NCBI GenBank assembly: GCA_041671545.1
Contig: JBAZBI010000008.1
Span: forward strand, 129,142-193,141
Origin: UBA1563 sp041671545
Lineage (GTDB): Bacteria; Bacteroidota; Ignavibacteria; Ignavibacteriales; Ignavibacteriaceae
DNA length: 64,000 nt
Direction of reading: 5' to 3'
The translations under genes and the position numbers were made by a program. The notes beneath the pieces are model-generated. The model had not been told where the DNA came from, made no database searches, and saw only the letters and a program-made list of their open reading frames with translations. Positions 28,298 to 36,262 of the stretch are shown in pieces (position 1 is the stretch's first letter; each line of letters starts with the position of its first letter).

Positions 28298-28383
28298 GCC
28301 GAAGTGGCGGAATTGGTAGACGCGCTGGACTCAAAATCCAGTATGGCTTAAACCATGTGCCGGTTCGAGTCCGGCCTCCGGTA
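28298..28383 (+). tRNA. tRNA-Leu (anticodon CAA)
   Basis: An 86-base class II tRNA. The acceptor stem starts GCCGAAG. The D loop contains AATTGGTAGA. The anticodon stem-loop CTGGA-CTCAAAA-TCCAG gives anticodon CAA for UUG. A long variable arm (GGCTTAAACC region) is diagnostic of Leu. The T arm is GCCGG-TTCGAGT-CCGGC and the discriminator base is A. The acceptor stem has G1-T72 and an A5/C68 mismatch, while all other stems pair. CCA is not encoded. Confidence 0.95.
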
Positions 28384-28384
28384 C

Positions 28385-28414
28385 AAAAAGCCAAACGTAT
28401 AGTTTGGCTTTTTT
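28385..28414 (+). terminator. Rho-independent terminator after tRNA-Leu
   Basis: A stem of AAAAAGCCAAAC paired with GTTTGGCTTTTT around a five-base loop GTATA, ending in a T run. It lies directly after the tRNA discriminator base. Confidence 0.85.
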
Positions 28415-28434
28415 GGTTTCAAACGAGAGGAATA

Positions 28435-28509
28435 ATGTTTACTGTTTATGCAATAAAAAGTATCTCCCACAATTTCATTTACGTTGGAATGACTGAAAAT
28501 TCCCCGTAG
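28435..28509 (+). pseudogene. Truncated GIY-YIG nuclease gene, cut by a palindrome
   Basis: An ATG with GAGAGG upstream opens a 24-residue frame, MFTVYAIKSISHNFIYVGMT plus ENSP, which is the N-terminal strand pair of a small GIY-YIG endonuclease (VYAI...IYVGMT, the variant of GIY-YIG). The stop codon TAG lies inside the left arm of a 27-base palindrome (28506-28532). Just beyond the palindrome a reading frame RFKQE resembles the continuation normally found right after MTEN in this family, so the gene looks split by insertion of the palindrome and then lost. The remaining catalytic residues (Arg, Glu) are gone, so the fragment cannot be an active nuclease. Confidence 0.7.
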
Positions 28510-28532
28510 CACAGATTATTAATCTGTGCTAC
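28506..28532. repeat. REP-like palindrome
   Basis: A perfect inverted repeat of GTAGCACAGATT with loop ATT and arm AATCTGTGCTAC. It has the same 12-3-12 plan as the palindrome at 31709-31735 on the other side of the beta-propeller gene. Confidence 0.8.
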
Positions 28533-28571
28533 AAAGGTTCAAACAAGAAACATCGTTAACACACAGCACCT

Positions 28572-31500
28572 CTATTTTTCAAACGCGTCTATATCTTTTG
28601 TCTTGGCAAAACTACTAACTGCAATTAATTCTTTCCCATTAAATTGTTGCGTTACTTGAACTGTATGTTCTCCAAAAGTTAATTCGTCGGTTGACTTAAA
28701 GCTATATCTAACAGTTCCGTCTTTTTCTATTCCTACCTTATCAACTATAATGTTATCTATAGCAATTAAAGCGGCGTTGTTCTCATCATAATTAAATCCG
28801 GTGGCGTAAAGTTCTACTATTCCGGTAGTGCCAACCATTGGTATCCCGCTGCTTTGGAATTCGGTTGAAACAAATAAGTAAGGAACTTTTTCCTTCTCCG
28901 TTTCTTTATATTCTTCAGATTTAACCTTTTCAAATACATTCTCCTTATAATCTTCAGGAGTAAGTAAACTGCTAATTTCACTTTCCTCAGTTATACTTTT
29001 TCCGGTGATCATTGCTGCTATATTGCCGTTTTCAATAATTAGACCTTTTATTATTTCCCCCTTCTTTTCCGCAACCAAGCATCCTTTCAGATCAACAAAA
29101 CCGGCGCCTTTGGCATCTTCAACTATATTAAAGTCATCCGGATAATTAGTTTTACCTACGAACCGGTGATAATTTGTTCCCGGTGTTACCGAAAGCATTT
29201 TCAATCTTTCACCCGATAAGACCAAACCGTTGATCCTTCCGTTTGTAAAAATTATTACCTCCTTATCGCGCCAGTTCATCGGATCGGGATAAATATTATT
29301 CTCCCTTATAAAACGAAGATTACACGGTACTCTGCAATAGCGGTAATGCGGGAATTCTATTGGATATACTTTAAGATCAACAGTCCACAAACCTCTACCG
29401 TAAGACGATACCACAGCCGTATTATCGCGTTTGAAGAAAAATCCGGTGATGTACGGGATCAACTCCGAATCTCTTATCGTACTCCAGTAATGTCCGCCGT
29501 CTCTGCTGATAATTATTCCCCCTTCCCGTGTGCCGATGATAATACGATTTGAATCGTGCGGATCAAACATTATTTCCGTAATAAGCATACGATAGGGATT
29601 TTGATCATAGAGAAGATATCTTCCGTTCTTTGTTACCTCGTTAGTCAGCGCTGCATCAGTTACCCAGATCGATCCGCCATCAGTTGAAACTCTTACAACC
29701 TGGTTAATGATATCCGGAGCGATAATATGGTTTGCATTGTTAGGATCAACCGCAAAGATAGCATGCCAATCAAATTCCGTAGCCCGTATTCCCAGACTAC
29801 CGTTACCGGGGAGATAAATTAAATTCGCATCCGTGTAATTTCTAACTCCTGTGGCGTAAACATCTGTTAATTTTAACAAACCGATCCTTTCTCTATTACC
29901 GGGCGCGGTTCTTGCCCCTCTGAAAGGAATATAAATAGTTGGATTTGTTCCCGTTCCTGATGTAATAGGAATACCTCTTATTTCCAACGCTACCGTTGCT
30001 ATTTTACGCCAGTTGCTTCCGTTGTTTTGAGAAACATAAATTTCGGGATTACTATTCGGCGCTAATCTATATCGTACATAATTATTTGGCGAAATAAAAA
30101 AGGCATCCGTCATATCGGTTAAGGTGTTCCCTGCATCATCTATGTTTGGTACATTTCTACGACGCTGAAAATGTGCATCGCTAAACATATGCCCGCTGGA
30201 ACCGGAACCAACGCTGCCATACGCAACCGTTACGCTGCTGTTGCTTGGAGCATCTCTTCTAAGTTCTATATGATAACCTTCGCAGCAATCACTATATGGC
30301 CAGGTAATACCGCCGTCTGAAGAAGACCACAATCCGTTATCTTGTGTTGTAAAGTAGAGTGAAGTTTTGTACCTGGCTGATAATCTGCTAAACCTATCCT
30401 GTCTTTCCGGAACTTCCGTACCGTCAAGATCGGTGATCTGGTACGAATTAAGCCCGCTGTTCGTCAGCGCAGCGCGAGTCCAACGCGTACCTTCTTCATT
30501 GGTTGGTTTAAATATTCCACCGTCGCAGCCTAACATTAAAGGCAGTTTATTGTTATCTAGACCTAAATAACCTACATCATCATGGAATCCATTTGCTCTT
30601 CCAATAGTAAGCCATCCTGCAACATTTATTCTTTTTGCCGAATCAATATCCGTGCAAGTAATTTTCTGTAAAGTTACACCTGCACCAACCCAGATATCAA
30701 AATTACTTGAAGTGAGGGATGACTTTGAAACTCTTATAAAAGGAGTTCTTGAACCTCCGCCGGGAACCGGAATATTTGTCCATTGTCCGGTTGATACTTC
30801 ATAAAGAGAAAGATTCCAGTAGTTTTGAAGGATAAAAACTTTATCAAAATCATTGGGAGAGACATCGATCATTTTGAATGATTCCCAGGGAGTAAAATCG
30901 CCGGTTCGAATATTCGTCCAAAAAGTCCCCCCGTCATCGCTTCGATACACACCCGTTCTGCCTGCGGCAAGGACTTTATTATTCGGCAATGCCTGGATTG
31001 AATAAACGCTATTCTGAAGACTGTCGCCATTTATCCGTGAACTATTTTCAAGCATCTGATGGCTCCACGTGTAACCTTTATCAGTACTTATTGCAACTCC
31101 AAAGGTAGTTCCAACATAAATTTTACTTGGGTCATCGGGGGCGAAACTTATTCCCTGGGCGGAAGCTCTGCTGACTGTTCTTACGTTAATAGGCGGATCG
31201 GCGGTTGGCGGTTTTTCCCAGGTTAATCCGGCGTTATGACTAACATAAATACCGCCGCCGTTAACCGATTCATTATCCCGCGGTAACGTGGCAATAAGCG
31301 TAAGTCCATCTTCGCCAAATACAACGTCGTTACATTGAACTGCATCTAAGTTATTAATGTGCCCCCAATTTGTTCCCCCGTCTTCCGTTATCCACAATCC
31401 TCCAAAAGGGGTTGAAAAAATTATCTGATTTGCATTGTTGGGATTAACGGTAACCGTTAAAACTCTCCCTCCATCAAGAGGAATCCCGGAAAAGGTTGGC

Positions 31501-31595
31501 CGAACATACGGCGGGAATTCCTTTACCAATTGCCCGAATAAGCACTCTCCTGAAAATATTAAACCGATAAAAAAAAGAACCTTGAAATATTTCAT
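28572..31595 (-). CDS. Secreted BNR/sortilin-like beta-propeller protein with C-terminal IPT-like domain
   Basis: A 1007-residue exported protein. The signal peptide is residues 1-22 (KYFKVLFFIGLIFSG, cut after LFGQ). Residues about 40-740 hold many Asp-box repeats of the type SxDxGxxW (for example STDKGYTW, RSDDGGTFW, SSDGGITW, STDGGSIW, SRDGGHYW), typical of VPS10/sortilin and exo-alpha-sialidase-like propellers. The last 100 residues (GIPMVGTTGIVELYATGFNYDEN) look like an immunoglobulin-like IPT/TIG fold. No NYPNPFNP sorting domain is present, so it is either periplasmic or released another way. No sialidase catalytic triad could be identified. Possible roles are polysaccharide or protein binding. 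It stands alone between two palindromes. Confidence 0.8.
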   Translation of the reverse strand: MKYFKVLFFIGLIFSGECLFGQLVKEFPPYVRPTFSGIPLDGGRVLTVTVNPNNANQIIFSTPFGGLWITEDGGTNWGHINNLDAVQCNDVVFGEDGLTLIATLPRDNESVNGGGIYVSHNAGLTWEKPPTADPPINVRTVSRASAQGISFAPDDPSKIYVGTTFGVAISTDKGYTWSHQMLENSSRINGDSLQNSVYSIQALPNNKVLAAGRTGVYRSDDGGTFWTNIRTGDFTPWESFKMIDVSPNDFDKVFILQNYWNLSLYEVSTGQWTNIPVPGGGSRTPFIRVSKSSLTSSNFDIWVGAGVTLQKITCTDIDSAKRINVAGWLTIGRANGFHDDVGYLGLDNNKLPLMLGCDGGIFKPTNEEGTRWTRAALTNSGLNSYQITDLDGTEVPERQDRFSRLSARYKTSLYFTTQDNGLWSSSDGGITWPYSDCCEGYHIELRRDAPSNSSVTVAYGSVGSGSSGHMFSDAHFQRRRNVPNIDDAGNTLTDMTDAFFISPNNYVRYRLAPNSNPEIYVSQNNGSNWRKIATVALEIRGIPITSGTGTNPTIYIPFRGARTAPGNRERIGLLKLTDVYATGVRNYTDANLIYLPGNGSLGIRATEFDWHAIFAVDPNNANHIIAPDIINQVVRVSTDGGSIWVTDAALTNEVTKNGRYLLYDQNPYRMLITEIMFDPHDSNRIIIGTREGGIIISRDGGHYWSTIRDSELIPYITGFFFKRDNTAVVSSYGRGLWTVDLKVYPIEFPHYRYCRVPCNLRFIRENNIYPDPMNWRDKEVIIFTNGRINGLVLSGERLKMLSVTPGTNYHRFVGKTNYPDDFNIVEDAKGAGFVDLKGCLVAEKKGEIIKGLIIENGNIAAMITGKSITEESEISSLLTPEDYKENVFEKVKSEEYKETEKEKVPYLFVSTEFQSSGIPMVGTTGIVELYATGFNYDENNAALIAIDNIIVDKVGIEKDGTVRYSFKSTDELTFGEHTVQVTQQFNGKELIAVSSFAKTKDIDAFEK

Positions 31596-31621
31596 TTTCT
31601 TTCTCCTTATAATATTAACAT

Positions 31622-31753
31622 TATTTATCCTAACTTTCCCCTTCCATCAACCCTCAACCATCTTCCATCAAACATTATCCCTCAACCATCTTCTTCGGAA
31701 TTTACTTTGTACCGCAGGTTGGTAATCTGTGGTACAAAAACTTACCTCTATTA
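31622..31753. repeat. REP-like palindrome and CCATC-rich short-phrase repeat
   Basis: At 31709-31735 the palindrome GTACCGCAGGTT - GGT - AATCTGTGGTAC (two G/T wobbles) is a diverged sister of 28506-28532. Before it, phrases such as CAACCATCTTC and ATCAAACATTATCC are repeated with small changes, and the same phrases recur at 32543-32586. Confidence 0.6.
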
Positions 31754-31987
31754 TTATTTGTCGAGATAATCAGCCTGAACATCAGCTACTTTACTTAGCG
31801 CTTTAACAAATTTATTTTTACTCCCTCTTTTTACCCGTTCATCAAGATATTCTTCAGTCATTAATGCGGATACTTTTTCCGCCAATGCAGATGATACTAA
31901 TTGATTTATTGAAGTATTTTCTTTCTTTGCTAAATCACGGGCTTTTTTATGTAAGGATTCCGGTAATCGCAAACTAATTGTACTCAT
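31754..31987 (-). CDS. Ribbon-helix-helix antitoxin
   Basis: A 77-residue protein beginning MSTISLRLPESLHKKARDLA, which is the ribbon strand plus first helix of a MetJ/Arc-type DNA-binding domain; TSINQLVSSALAEKV is the second helix. Such proteins bind their own promoter as dimers and neutralise the toxin with the C-terminal tail. It overlaps the stop of the PIN toxin gene by four bases (ATGA), so the toxin gene comes first, the reverse of the usual order but common for this PIN subgroup. Confidence 0.88.
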   Translation of the reverse strand: MSTISLRLPESLHKKARDLAKKENTSINQLVSSALAEKVSALMTEEYLDERVKRGSKNKFVKALSKVADVQADYLDK

Positions 31988-32412
31988 TTCATTTCTCCAA
32001 TTACTGTTAAAAACTCCTTGGGAGTTATTACTTGCAAATTAAATTTATCTATTCCTAAAAAGTCTTTTTTATTAAAGCTGATTATATAATCACATTCAGA
32101 TTCAACAGCCAATTCCAATACCATATCGTCTTTCTGGTCTTTCAGATATGGTCGCCACAAATAAAATATTTTTCTTTTTTCACCGACTAAACAGATATAG
32201 TCTAAAATTGCATCAATATCTGATTTGGCTAATTTAATCTTGGATTTGTTTCTTTTTACTGCATCTTCATATTCCAGAATTTGGGGAACAGAGATAAACA
32301 CTTTGAATCTTTCATCCTCAATAAGAGAAAGTAATTCAAATGAAAAACCATTTCTTGATTTCAATGCAGAAACAATAATATTTGTGTCAACAACTATTTT
32401 ATACATTTTCAT
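31984..32412 (-). CDS. PIN-domain toxin (COG1569 type)
   Basis: A 142-residue PIN-fold ribonuclease. It opens with the strand IVVDTNIIVSAL carrying the first catalytic Asp. Other acidic positions are Glu in ILEYEDAV, Asp in DDMVLELAVE and Asp in YIISFNKKDF, matching the four-acid metal site. PIN toxins cleave RNA, often tRNA or rRNA. The partner is the ribbon-helix-helix protein encoded next with an ATGA overlap. The length and the DYIISFNKKDFLG motif point to the toxin subgroup described as putative toxin-antitoxin system component, PIN family. Confidence 0.9.
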   Translation of the reverse strand: MKMYKIVVDTNIIVSALKSRNGFSFELLSLIEDERFKVFISVPQILEYEDAVKRNKSKIKLAKSDIDAILDYICLVGEKRKIFYLWRPYLKDQKDDMVLELAVESECDYIISFNKKDFLGIDKFNLQVITPKEFLTVIGEMK

Positions 32413-32587
32413 GTGGTATTATATTCAATACCAACTTTAAAAACAACATATTTTTAATTTCCCTTTGTGGAAATGACCATTCCTTGACTGGAGAAAAAAT
32501 CTACAACTGTTGTTGTAACAAAACACAATCCTTTTCACCTTGTATCATCCTTCAACCATCAAACATTATCCTTCAACCATCTTCTCC

Positions 32588-33169
32588 TCAAACCTCAAAA
32601 TCTGCTCCGGCGGAATTAAAGGTTACCTCTCCATCCTGGATAAACGCAACTCCTACGGATAAACCGATAGATCTCTGTACCTCGTGAGGAGTTGGTAACG
32701 TAAACATAGTTACTCCTTCCACTAATTCGTCTGAATGACCACTACCGGTTCTGTCGGTTCCCAGAGTCGCGATCCGGTTTATACCGTCGTAAATATGTAC
32801 ACACCAGACGGCTACATTTGGAGTTGCCTCCCAAAGGACAAACACGCGTTGTAATTGACTCCTTATACCCTCTACAATAACCGGAGTAGGAATAGCGAAG
32901 TGAAACCAGTATCCCTTTTGGCTGGCAGGAAAAGGTTCTTCCGGATGAAATTCGGTTATAGTTATAGACCCTCCAACACCCGTTGAGAAAGCCCTTTTAC
33001 CTCTAAAAGTCGCTCCCCAGCCCCGCGGAAGTCCGTTAACGTTTGACCAGGGAACAGCTCGATTCTGATTGCGTGAATCCCAGGTAGCGCCGTTAACTTC
33101 TTGTAAATTATCATGAACCCATTCCGGGCGTACGGATGTTCCGTGAACCCACATTGCATGTAGTGCCAT
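32588..33169 (-). CDS. Uncharacterised protein, resembles DUF6623 family
   Basis: A 193-residue protein whose best start is the ATG at 33169 (AAAGGA eight bases upstream), giving MALHAMWVHGTSVRPE. A GTG 39 bases earlier is less likely. The pattern of an early MWVHG, GWGATFRGK, a WFHFAIPTPVIV block, VHIYDGINRI, then FTLPTPHEV and SVGVAF, ending SAGADFEV, fits proteins that I recall as DUF6623. They look like a small beta-sandwich of unknown function. No signal peptide, membrane segment or catalytic motif is visible. It sits between a toxin-antitoxin pair and a membrane protein in an accessory stretch. Confidence 0.65.
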   Translation of the reverse strand: MALHAMWVHGTSVRPEWVHDNLQEVNGATWDSRNQNRAVPWSNVNGLPRGWGATFRGKRAFSTGVGGSITITEFHPEEPFPASQKGYWFHFAIPTPVIVEGIRSQLQRVFVLWEATPNVAVWCVHIYDGINRIATLGTDRTGSGHSDELVEGVTMFTLPTPHEVQRSIGLSVGVAFIQDGEVTFNSAGADFEV

Positions 33170-33252
33170 AAGCACCATCCTTTCGTTTTGGTTATTGATA
33201 TTGTCCACATTTCATTTTCTTTACAATTTGTCGTTCAAAATAAAAATCCATA

Positions 33253-33777
33253 TTATAATGAAACAAGTTTAACGGTTCCCCAATAACCGTCTTCTGCTTT
33301 TTCACAATCAATTCTTGCATAAACTTGAAATAATTTAATGTCGTGATTTATTATAAAATCGGACCATATTTCGTCATTCTCATTTGGTTCAATTTCAAAT
33401 CTGTCCATAGAAAGCGCCTGCTCTCTCTGTGCTATAGTAGGCCATAATAAAGTATCATCGGAATCTCCTATTGAAGGTCGCTCCATTATAATCTTTTCAT
33501 ATTCACCGCTATCAAAAGGGATTATTTTATCAATTGTTATAGTACTTTTTGCCGGTTTTAACAACACGTTACCAACGTTATTGACTTTGACTTTTACACG
33601 AACTAATATTTTATTCTCATCTAAACCAAAATGTTCAACATCCAAACCAAGAACAGCCTTAGCCCGGTCTTCTCTTTTTTTACGAAAGCGGAAGTATGCC
33701 CAAATACCACCTATTACAATAGCAAGAGACTGTATTACTTTTGAAATAATTTCAAATATTTTTTCTGAATCAACCAT
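33253..33777 (-). CDS. Single-pass membrane protein of unknown function
   Basis: A 174-residue protein with one N-terminal membrane segment (about 9-28, IISKVIQSLAIVIGGIWAYF) followed by a basic stop-transfer stretch (RFRKKREDR) and a C-terminal domain that looks mainly beta (VRVKVKVNNVGNVLLKPAKS, then FIINHDIKLFQVYARIDCE). The domain would face the cytoplasm if the positive-inside rule holds. It is encoded 27 bases downstream of the LA2681-type HEPN gene in the same direction, so it may be part of the same unit. I recognise no family. Confidence 0.65.
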   Translation of the reverse strand: MVDSEKIFEIISKVIQSLAIVIGGIWAYFRFRKKREDRAKAVLGLDVEHFGLDENKILVRVKVKVNNVGNVLLKPAKSTITIDKIIPFDSGEYEKIIMERPSIGDSDDTLLWPTIAQREQALSMDRFEIEPNENDEIWSDFIINHDIKLFQVYARIDCEKAEDGYWGTVKLVSL

Positions 33778-33804
33778 AACTGTACCTTAGTAATAAGATT
33801 CTCA

Positions 33805-35448
33805 TCACTCACCTTTTAACTCATCCGGTATTTCATTTAAGTGTATCGGGAAAACTCTTTCTTCCCCAGTTCTTTGCATTTTTATTTTTTCTTCCCAATC
33901 AACCATTAACGCCAAATAAAAGATTGCAGATTTTATTACAATTAATAATTCAATAAGCAATTCACGAAATTCTTTTGTAGTCATCATATCGCTTTCTTTG
34001 TATTTTTCATCATCTGGAGTTATTCTGCGTGGTGATGCCCAGATATGTACATTCCTAAAACGATGTTCGAACGTATTTCTTAAATCACTGATTTTTTGAA
34101 AATGACCGTTTTCAAAATCTGTTGCTAAATCTAGAATTGCTGCTATGTAGGGATTCTTTAAAGGGTAAAACTTATCTAAAATCTTACTATTATTAAGCGG
34201 GGATAATCGACGAAATGATACCGATGTTTCTTTCATTCCAAGATTCATATATTCATTAACAACAAAAGCAATTTTATCAAGTATACTATACGACATTCTG
34301 AAAGCAGTTTTAGCTTGTTCTAAATAAATACTATAAGCTGAATAGTCCAATGTATCCAACAAGATAACTCCCTCATCAACAAACTTGATGCTTGAATCTT
34401 GATAAAATGATTGGGCTGTTAGGTAACGTGCAAATGTATATTCTTGTTTTATTTGGTTGAAGTAACTAGAAAACTTGTAGAACTTGTCATGTTCACCTTT
34501 TTGAACAATCATGTGTTTTATTATTAAAGGGTCATATATAGCACCTTCGCATTGATGAGAATTTGAAACCGGATTAAGAAATAAATCGTGTGATATACAA
34601 AATCTTTTGTAGTAAGATTCAAAATCTCCATTATCCTTAAGAATACTTTTACAACTAGTATCTTCTCCCATCGTTTCAACATCAGGTAATATTTGAATTA
34701 TTAAATTTTTAATAATTCCTTCAAAATATTTTTGGGGACCTACGTCCAAACCAATTTTAAATGATTTCTTAATATTGCAGTATGCTTCATGCAGAAGGAT
34801 TATTTTCGCTTCGCCATCAATAACTGAAGCTAATATGCTTTGAACATATCCCTTGTTAGCAAGTGCCATCGAGAAATTTGGTTCTAATTTAAGTACACCA
34901 TTGTAATAATGTAAGGATTCAATAATCCTACCTAATCTGCCATTTAATAGATTTGCATAATTTGTTTGTATCGGCAAAATAAATTTGTCATTTTTATTAA
35001 CGTTAGTTAAAAGAATGCGATAGATTTTTTTTGCTTCTTCTGTTAAATTATCAGCAATCCAATAATATTGTTCTGAGGAATGTTGATTGATTTGAAGTAG
35101 ACTTGCAATGCCATTAGCTACATTATAACCATAAATAGAATACAATCTGTGTTGGACATTTATTTTGTTAAATATTTCTTTACCGTATTTCAATCCTTCA
35201 TCAATGAGATTTTTGTCGCTTATTGCATATCCACAGTCGATTAAAAAGCCGGCATAATTTAGTATTAGTGTAAGGGCGGAATCAGTTCTTTTATCCCCTT
35301 CTTTTATTTCGACTAATTCGGAAAGCTGTAATGAGCAATCATTTACACGCGTTTTTAATAACCTTAATCCTTCCAAAGCCTTATCATAATTAGCATTTCT
35401 AATTTGTAAGTCTATTCGCGAGAATATTTTATTTATATCAATACTCAT
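33805..35448 (-). CDS. LA2681-like HEPN-domain protein
   Basis: A 547-residue protein made of helical, TPR-like repeats (about 1-260, for example YYWIADNLTEEAKKIYR and SLHYYNGVLKLEPNFSMALANKGYVQS) followed by a C-terminal helical domain. Residues 457-462 are RNTFEH, the Rx4H active-site motif of HEPN ribonucleases, directly before a long helix pair ending at about 520. This layout fits the LA2681-like HEPN family, which is found in defence and abortive-infection contexts and is thought to cut RNA. The gene starts at ATG 35448 with a weak ribosome-binding site. It is downstream of the two-component/membrane-effector operon, separated by 133 bases. Confidence 0.65.
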   Translation of the reverse strand: MSIDINKIFSRIDLQIRNANYDKALEGLRLLKTRVNDCSLQLSELVEIKEGDKRTDSALTLILNYAGFLIDCGYAISDKNLIDEGLKYGKEIFNKINVQHRLYSIYGYNVANGIASLLQINQHSSEQYYWIADNLTEEAKKIYRILLTNVNKNDKFILPIQTNYANLLNGRLGRIIESLHYYNGVLKLEPNFSMALANKGYVQSILASVIDGEAKIILLHEAYCNIKKSFKIGLDVGPQKYFEGIIKNLIIQILPDVETMGEDTSCKSILKDNGDFESYYKRFCISHDLFLNPVSNSHQCEGAIYDPLIIKHMIVQKGEHDKFYKFSSYFNQIKQEYTFARYLTAQSFYQDSSIKFVDEGVILLDTLDYSAYSIYLEQAKTAFRMSYSILDKIAFVVNEYMNLGMKETSVSFRRLSPLNNSKILDKFYPLKNPYIAAILDLATDFENGHFQKISDLRNTFEHRFRNVHIWASPRRITPDDEKYKESDMMTTKEFRELLIELLIVIKSAIFYLALMVDWEEKIKMQRTGEERVFPIHLNEIPDELKGE

Positions 35449-35581
35449 ATTATGTAATAGTATATAACAGTCCGTTAAGTAAACCCATTTACTACTTTAT
35501 AATTTTCAGTGTCAGTGCTTACACTTTAAAAATTGATAATTGAGAGCGCTATTAAGAATTTGCTTTAATTTAAGATGCTGA

Positions 35582-35746
35582 CTAATTCTTATTCTCTTTT
35601 TCTGTGCCCTGTTCTTTTTCTTTTGGGGGTTTTACTTTCGGCATACTTACGTTAATGGTGACGGTAGGAAATTTTCTCTCTTCAATGAATTTTGAAAGAT
35701 TTCCTTTTTTAGGTGTTTCAGTTATAATCTTTTTTTGATCAGCCAT
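35582..35746 (-). CDS. 54-residue Lys/Pro-rich peptide, last gene of the two-component operon
   Basis: A short gene starting at ATG 35746, only 6 bases after the stop of the two-helix membrane protein gene, and ending TAG at 35582. The product is hydrophilic: an N-terminal half with GNLSKFIEERKFPTVTINVS and a C-terminal half with many Lys, Pro and Glu (MPKVKPPKEKEQG). No cysteine, signal or membrane segment is seen. The tight spacing after the membrane protein, the codon-like composition and the conserved-looking Pro/Lys tail suggest a real partner protein, perhaps a regulator or chaperone of the membrane effector. Function is unknown. Confidence 0.6.
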   Translation of the reverse strand: MADQKKIITETPKKGNLSKFIEERKFPTVTINVSMPKVKPPKEKEQGTEKENKN

Positions 35747-35752
35747 GACTTT

Positions 35753-36262
35753 TTATCCTTTATAAAAGTTATTAAAATATGTTTCAGTGTCTTTAGTAGC
35801 TTTATCCATTATTTTTTGTTTTTCAGGTAAAGAAAACTCAACCGAGTTTTTATTATCAAGAGCAAGAAATTTTTCTCTTAATTCAATTGTAAGGTTGTGT
35901 ATTTCATTTTCAGTTAACGGACCTTCCGCAACATCGTACCACTTTTTTTCTGCTAAAAGGAACAATGACTGAACATCTTTGCTCATTTGGAACAAATATT
36001 TTTTCCTGGTCGAATAAGGCAAGTAACTTTTAATTGCATTAACAAATTGGGAAACGGCAATAATACCACCCCAAATTATTTGCAGTTTATTCCATATCAC
36101 CCAACTACAGATACTACCGTTCGTAGTAACTGCTAGAAAGATATTCATATAACGATCAATCTTTTCAGACTCATTATAATATTCATCAATATAATTGAGC
36201 TTGAATTTGATTTGGATCATTTCCTTCCAGAATCTTTCTTGATAACGATTTTGTTCATTCAT
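35753..36262 (-). CDS. Two-helix membrane protein, SLATT-like candidate effector
   Basis: A 169-residue protein with an N-terminal amphipathic helix (RYQERFWKEMIQIKFKLNYI), two adjacent membrane helices (about 40-58, YMNIFLAVTTNGSICSWVIW, and 62-82, LQIIWGGIIAVSQFVNAI) and a long C-terminal cytoplasmic helical part. This two-helix hairpin plus coiled tail is the plan of SLATT-type proteins, which are proposed pore-forming effectors in bacterial conflict systems; I infer similarity from topology, not from a strict motif. The start codon overlaps the stop of the response regulator (ATGA, 36259-36262), which is strong evidence of translational coupling. It would depolarise the membrane when activated by the upstream signalling proteins. 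Confidence 0.65.
   Translation of the reverse strand: MNEQNRYQERFWKEMIQIKFKLNYIDEYYNESEKIDRYMNIFLAVTTNGSICSWVIWNKLQIIWGGIIAVSQFVNAIKSYLPYSTRKKYLFQMSKDVQSLFLLAEKKWYDVAEGPLTENEIHNLTIELREKFLALDNKNSVEFSLPEKQKIMDKATKDTETYFNNFYKG

Noticed and set aside
28270..28509. 79-residue open frame across tRNA-Leu
   Set aside because: It translates the tRNA itself (GGIGRRAG-type product) and only its last 24 codons, starting at 28435, are a real gene remnant.
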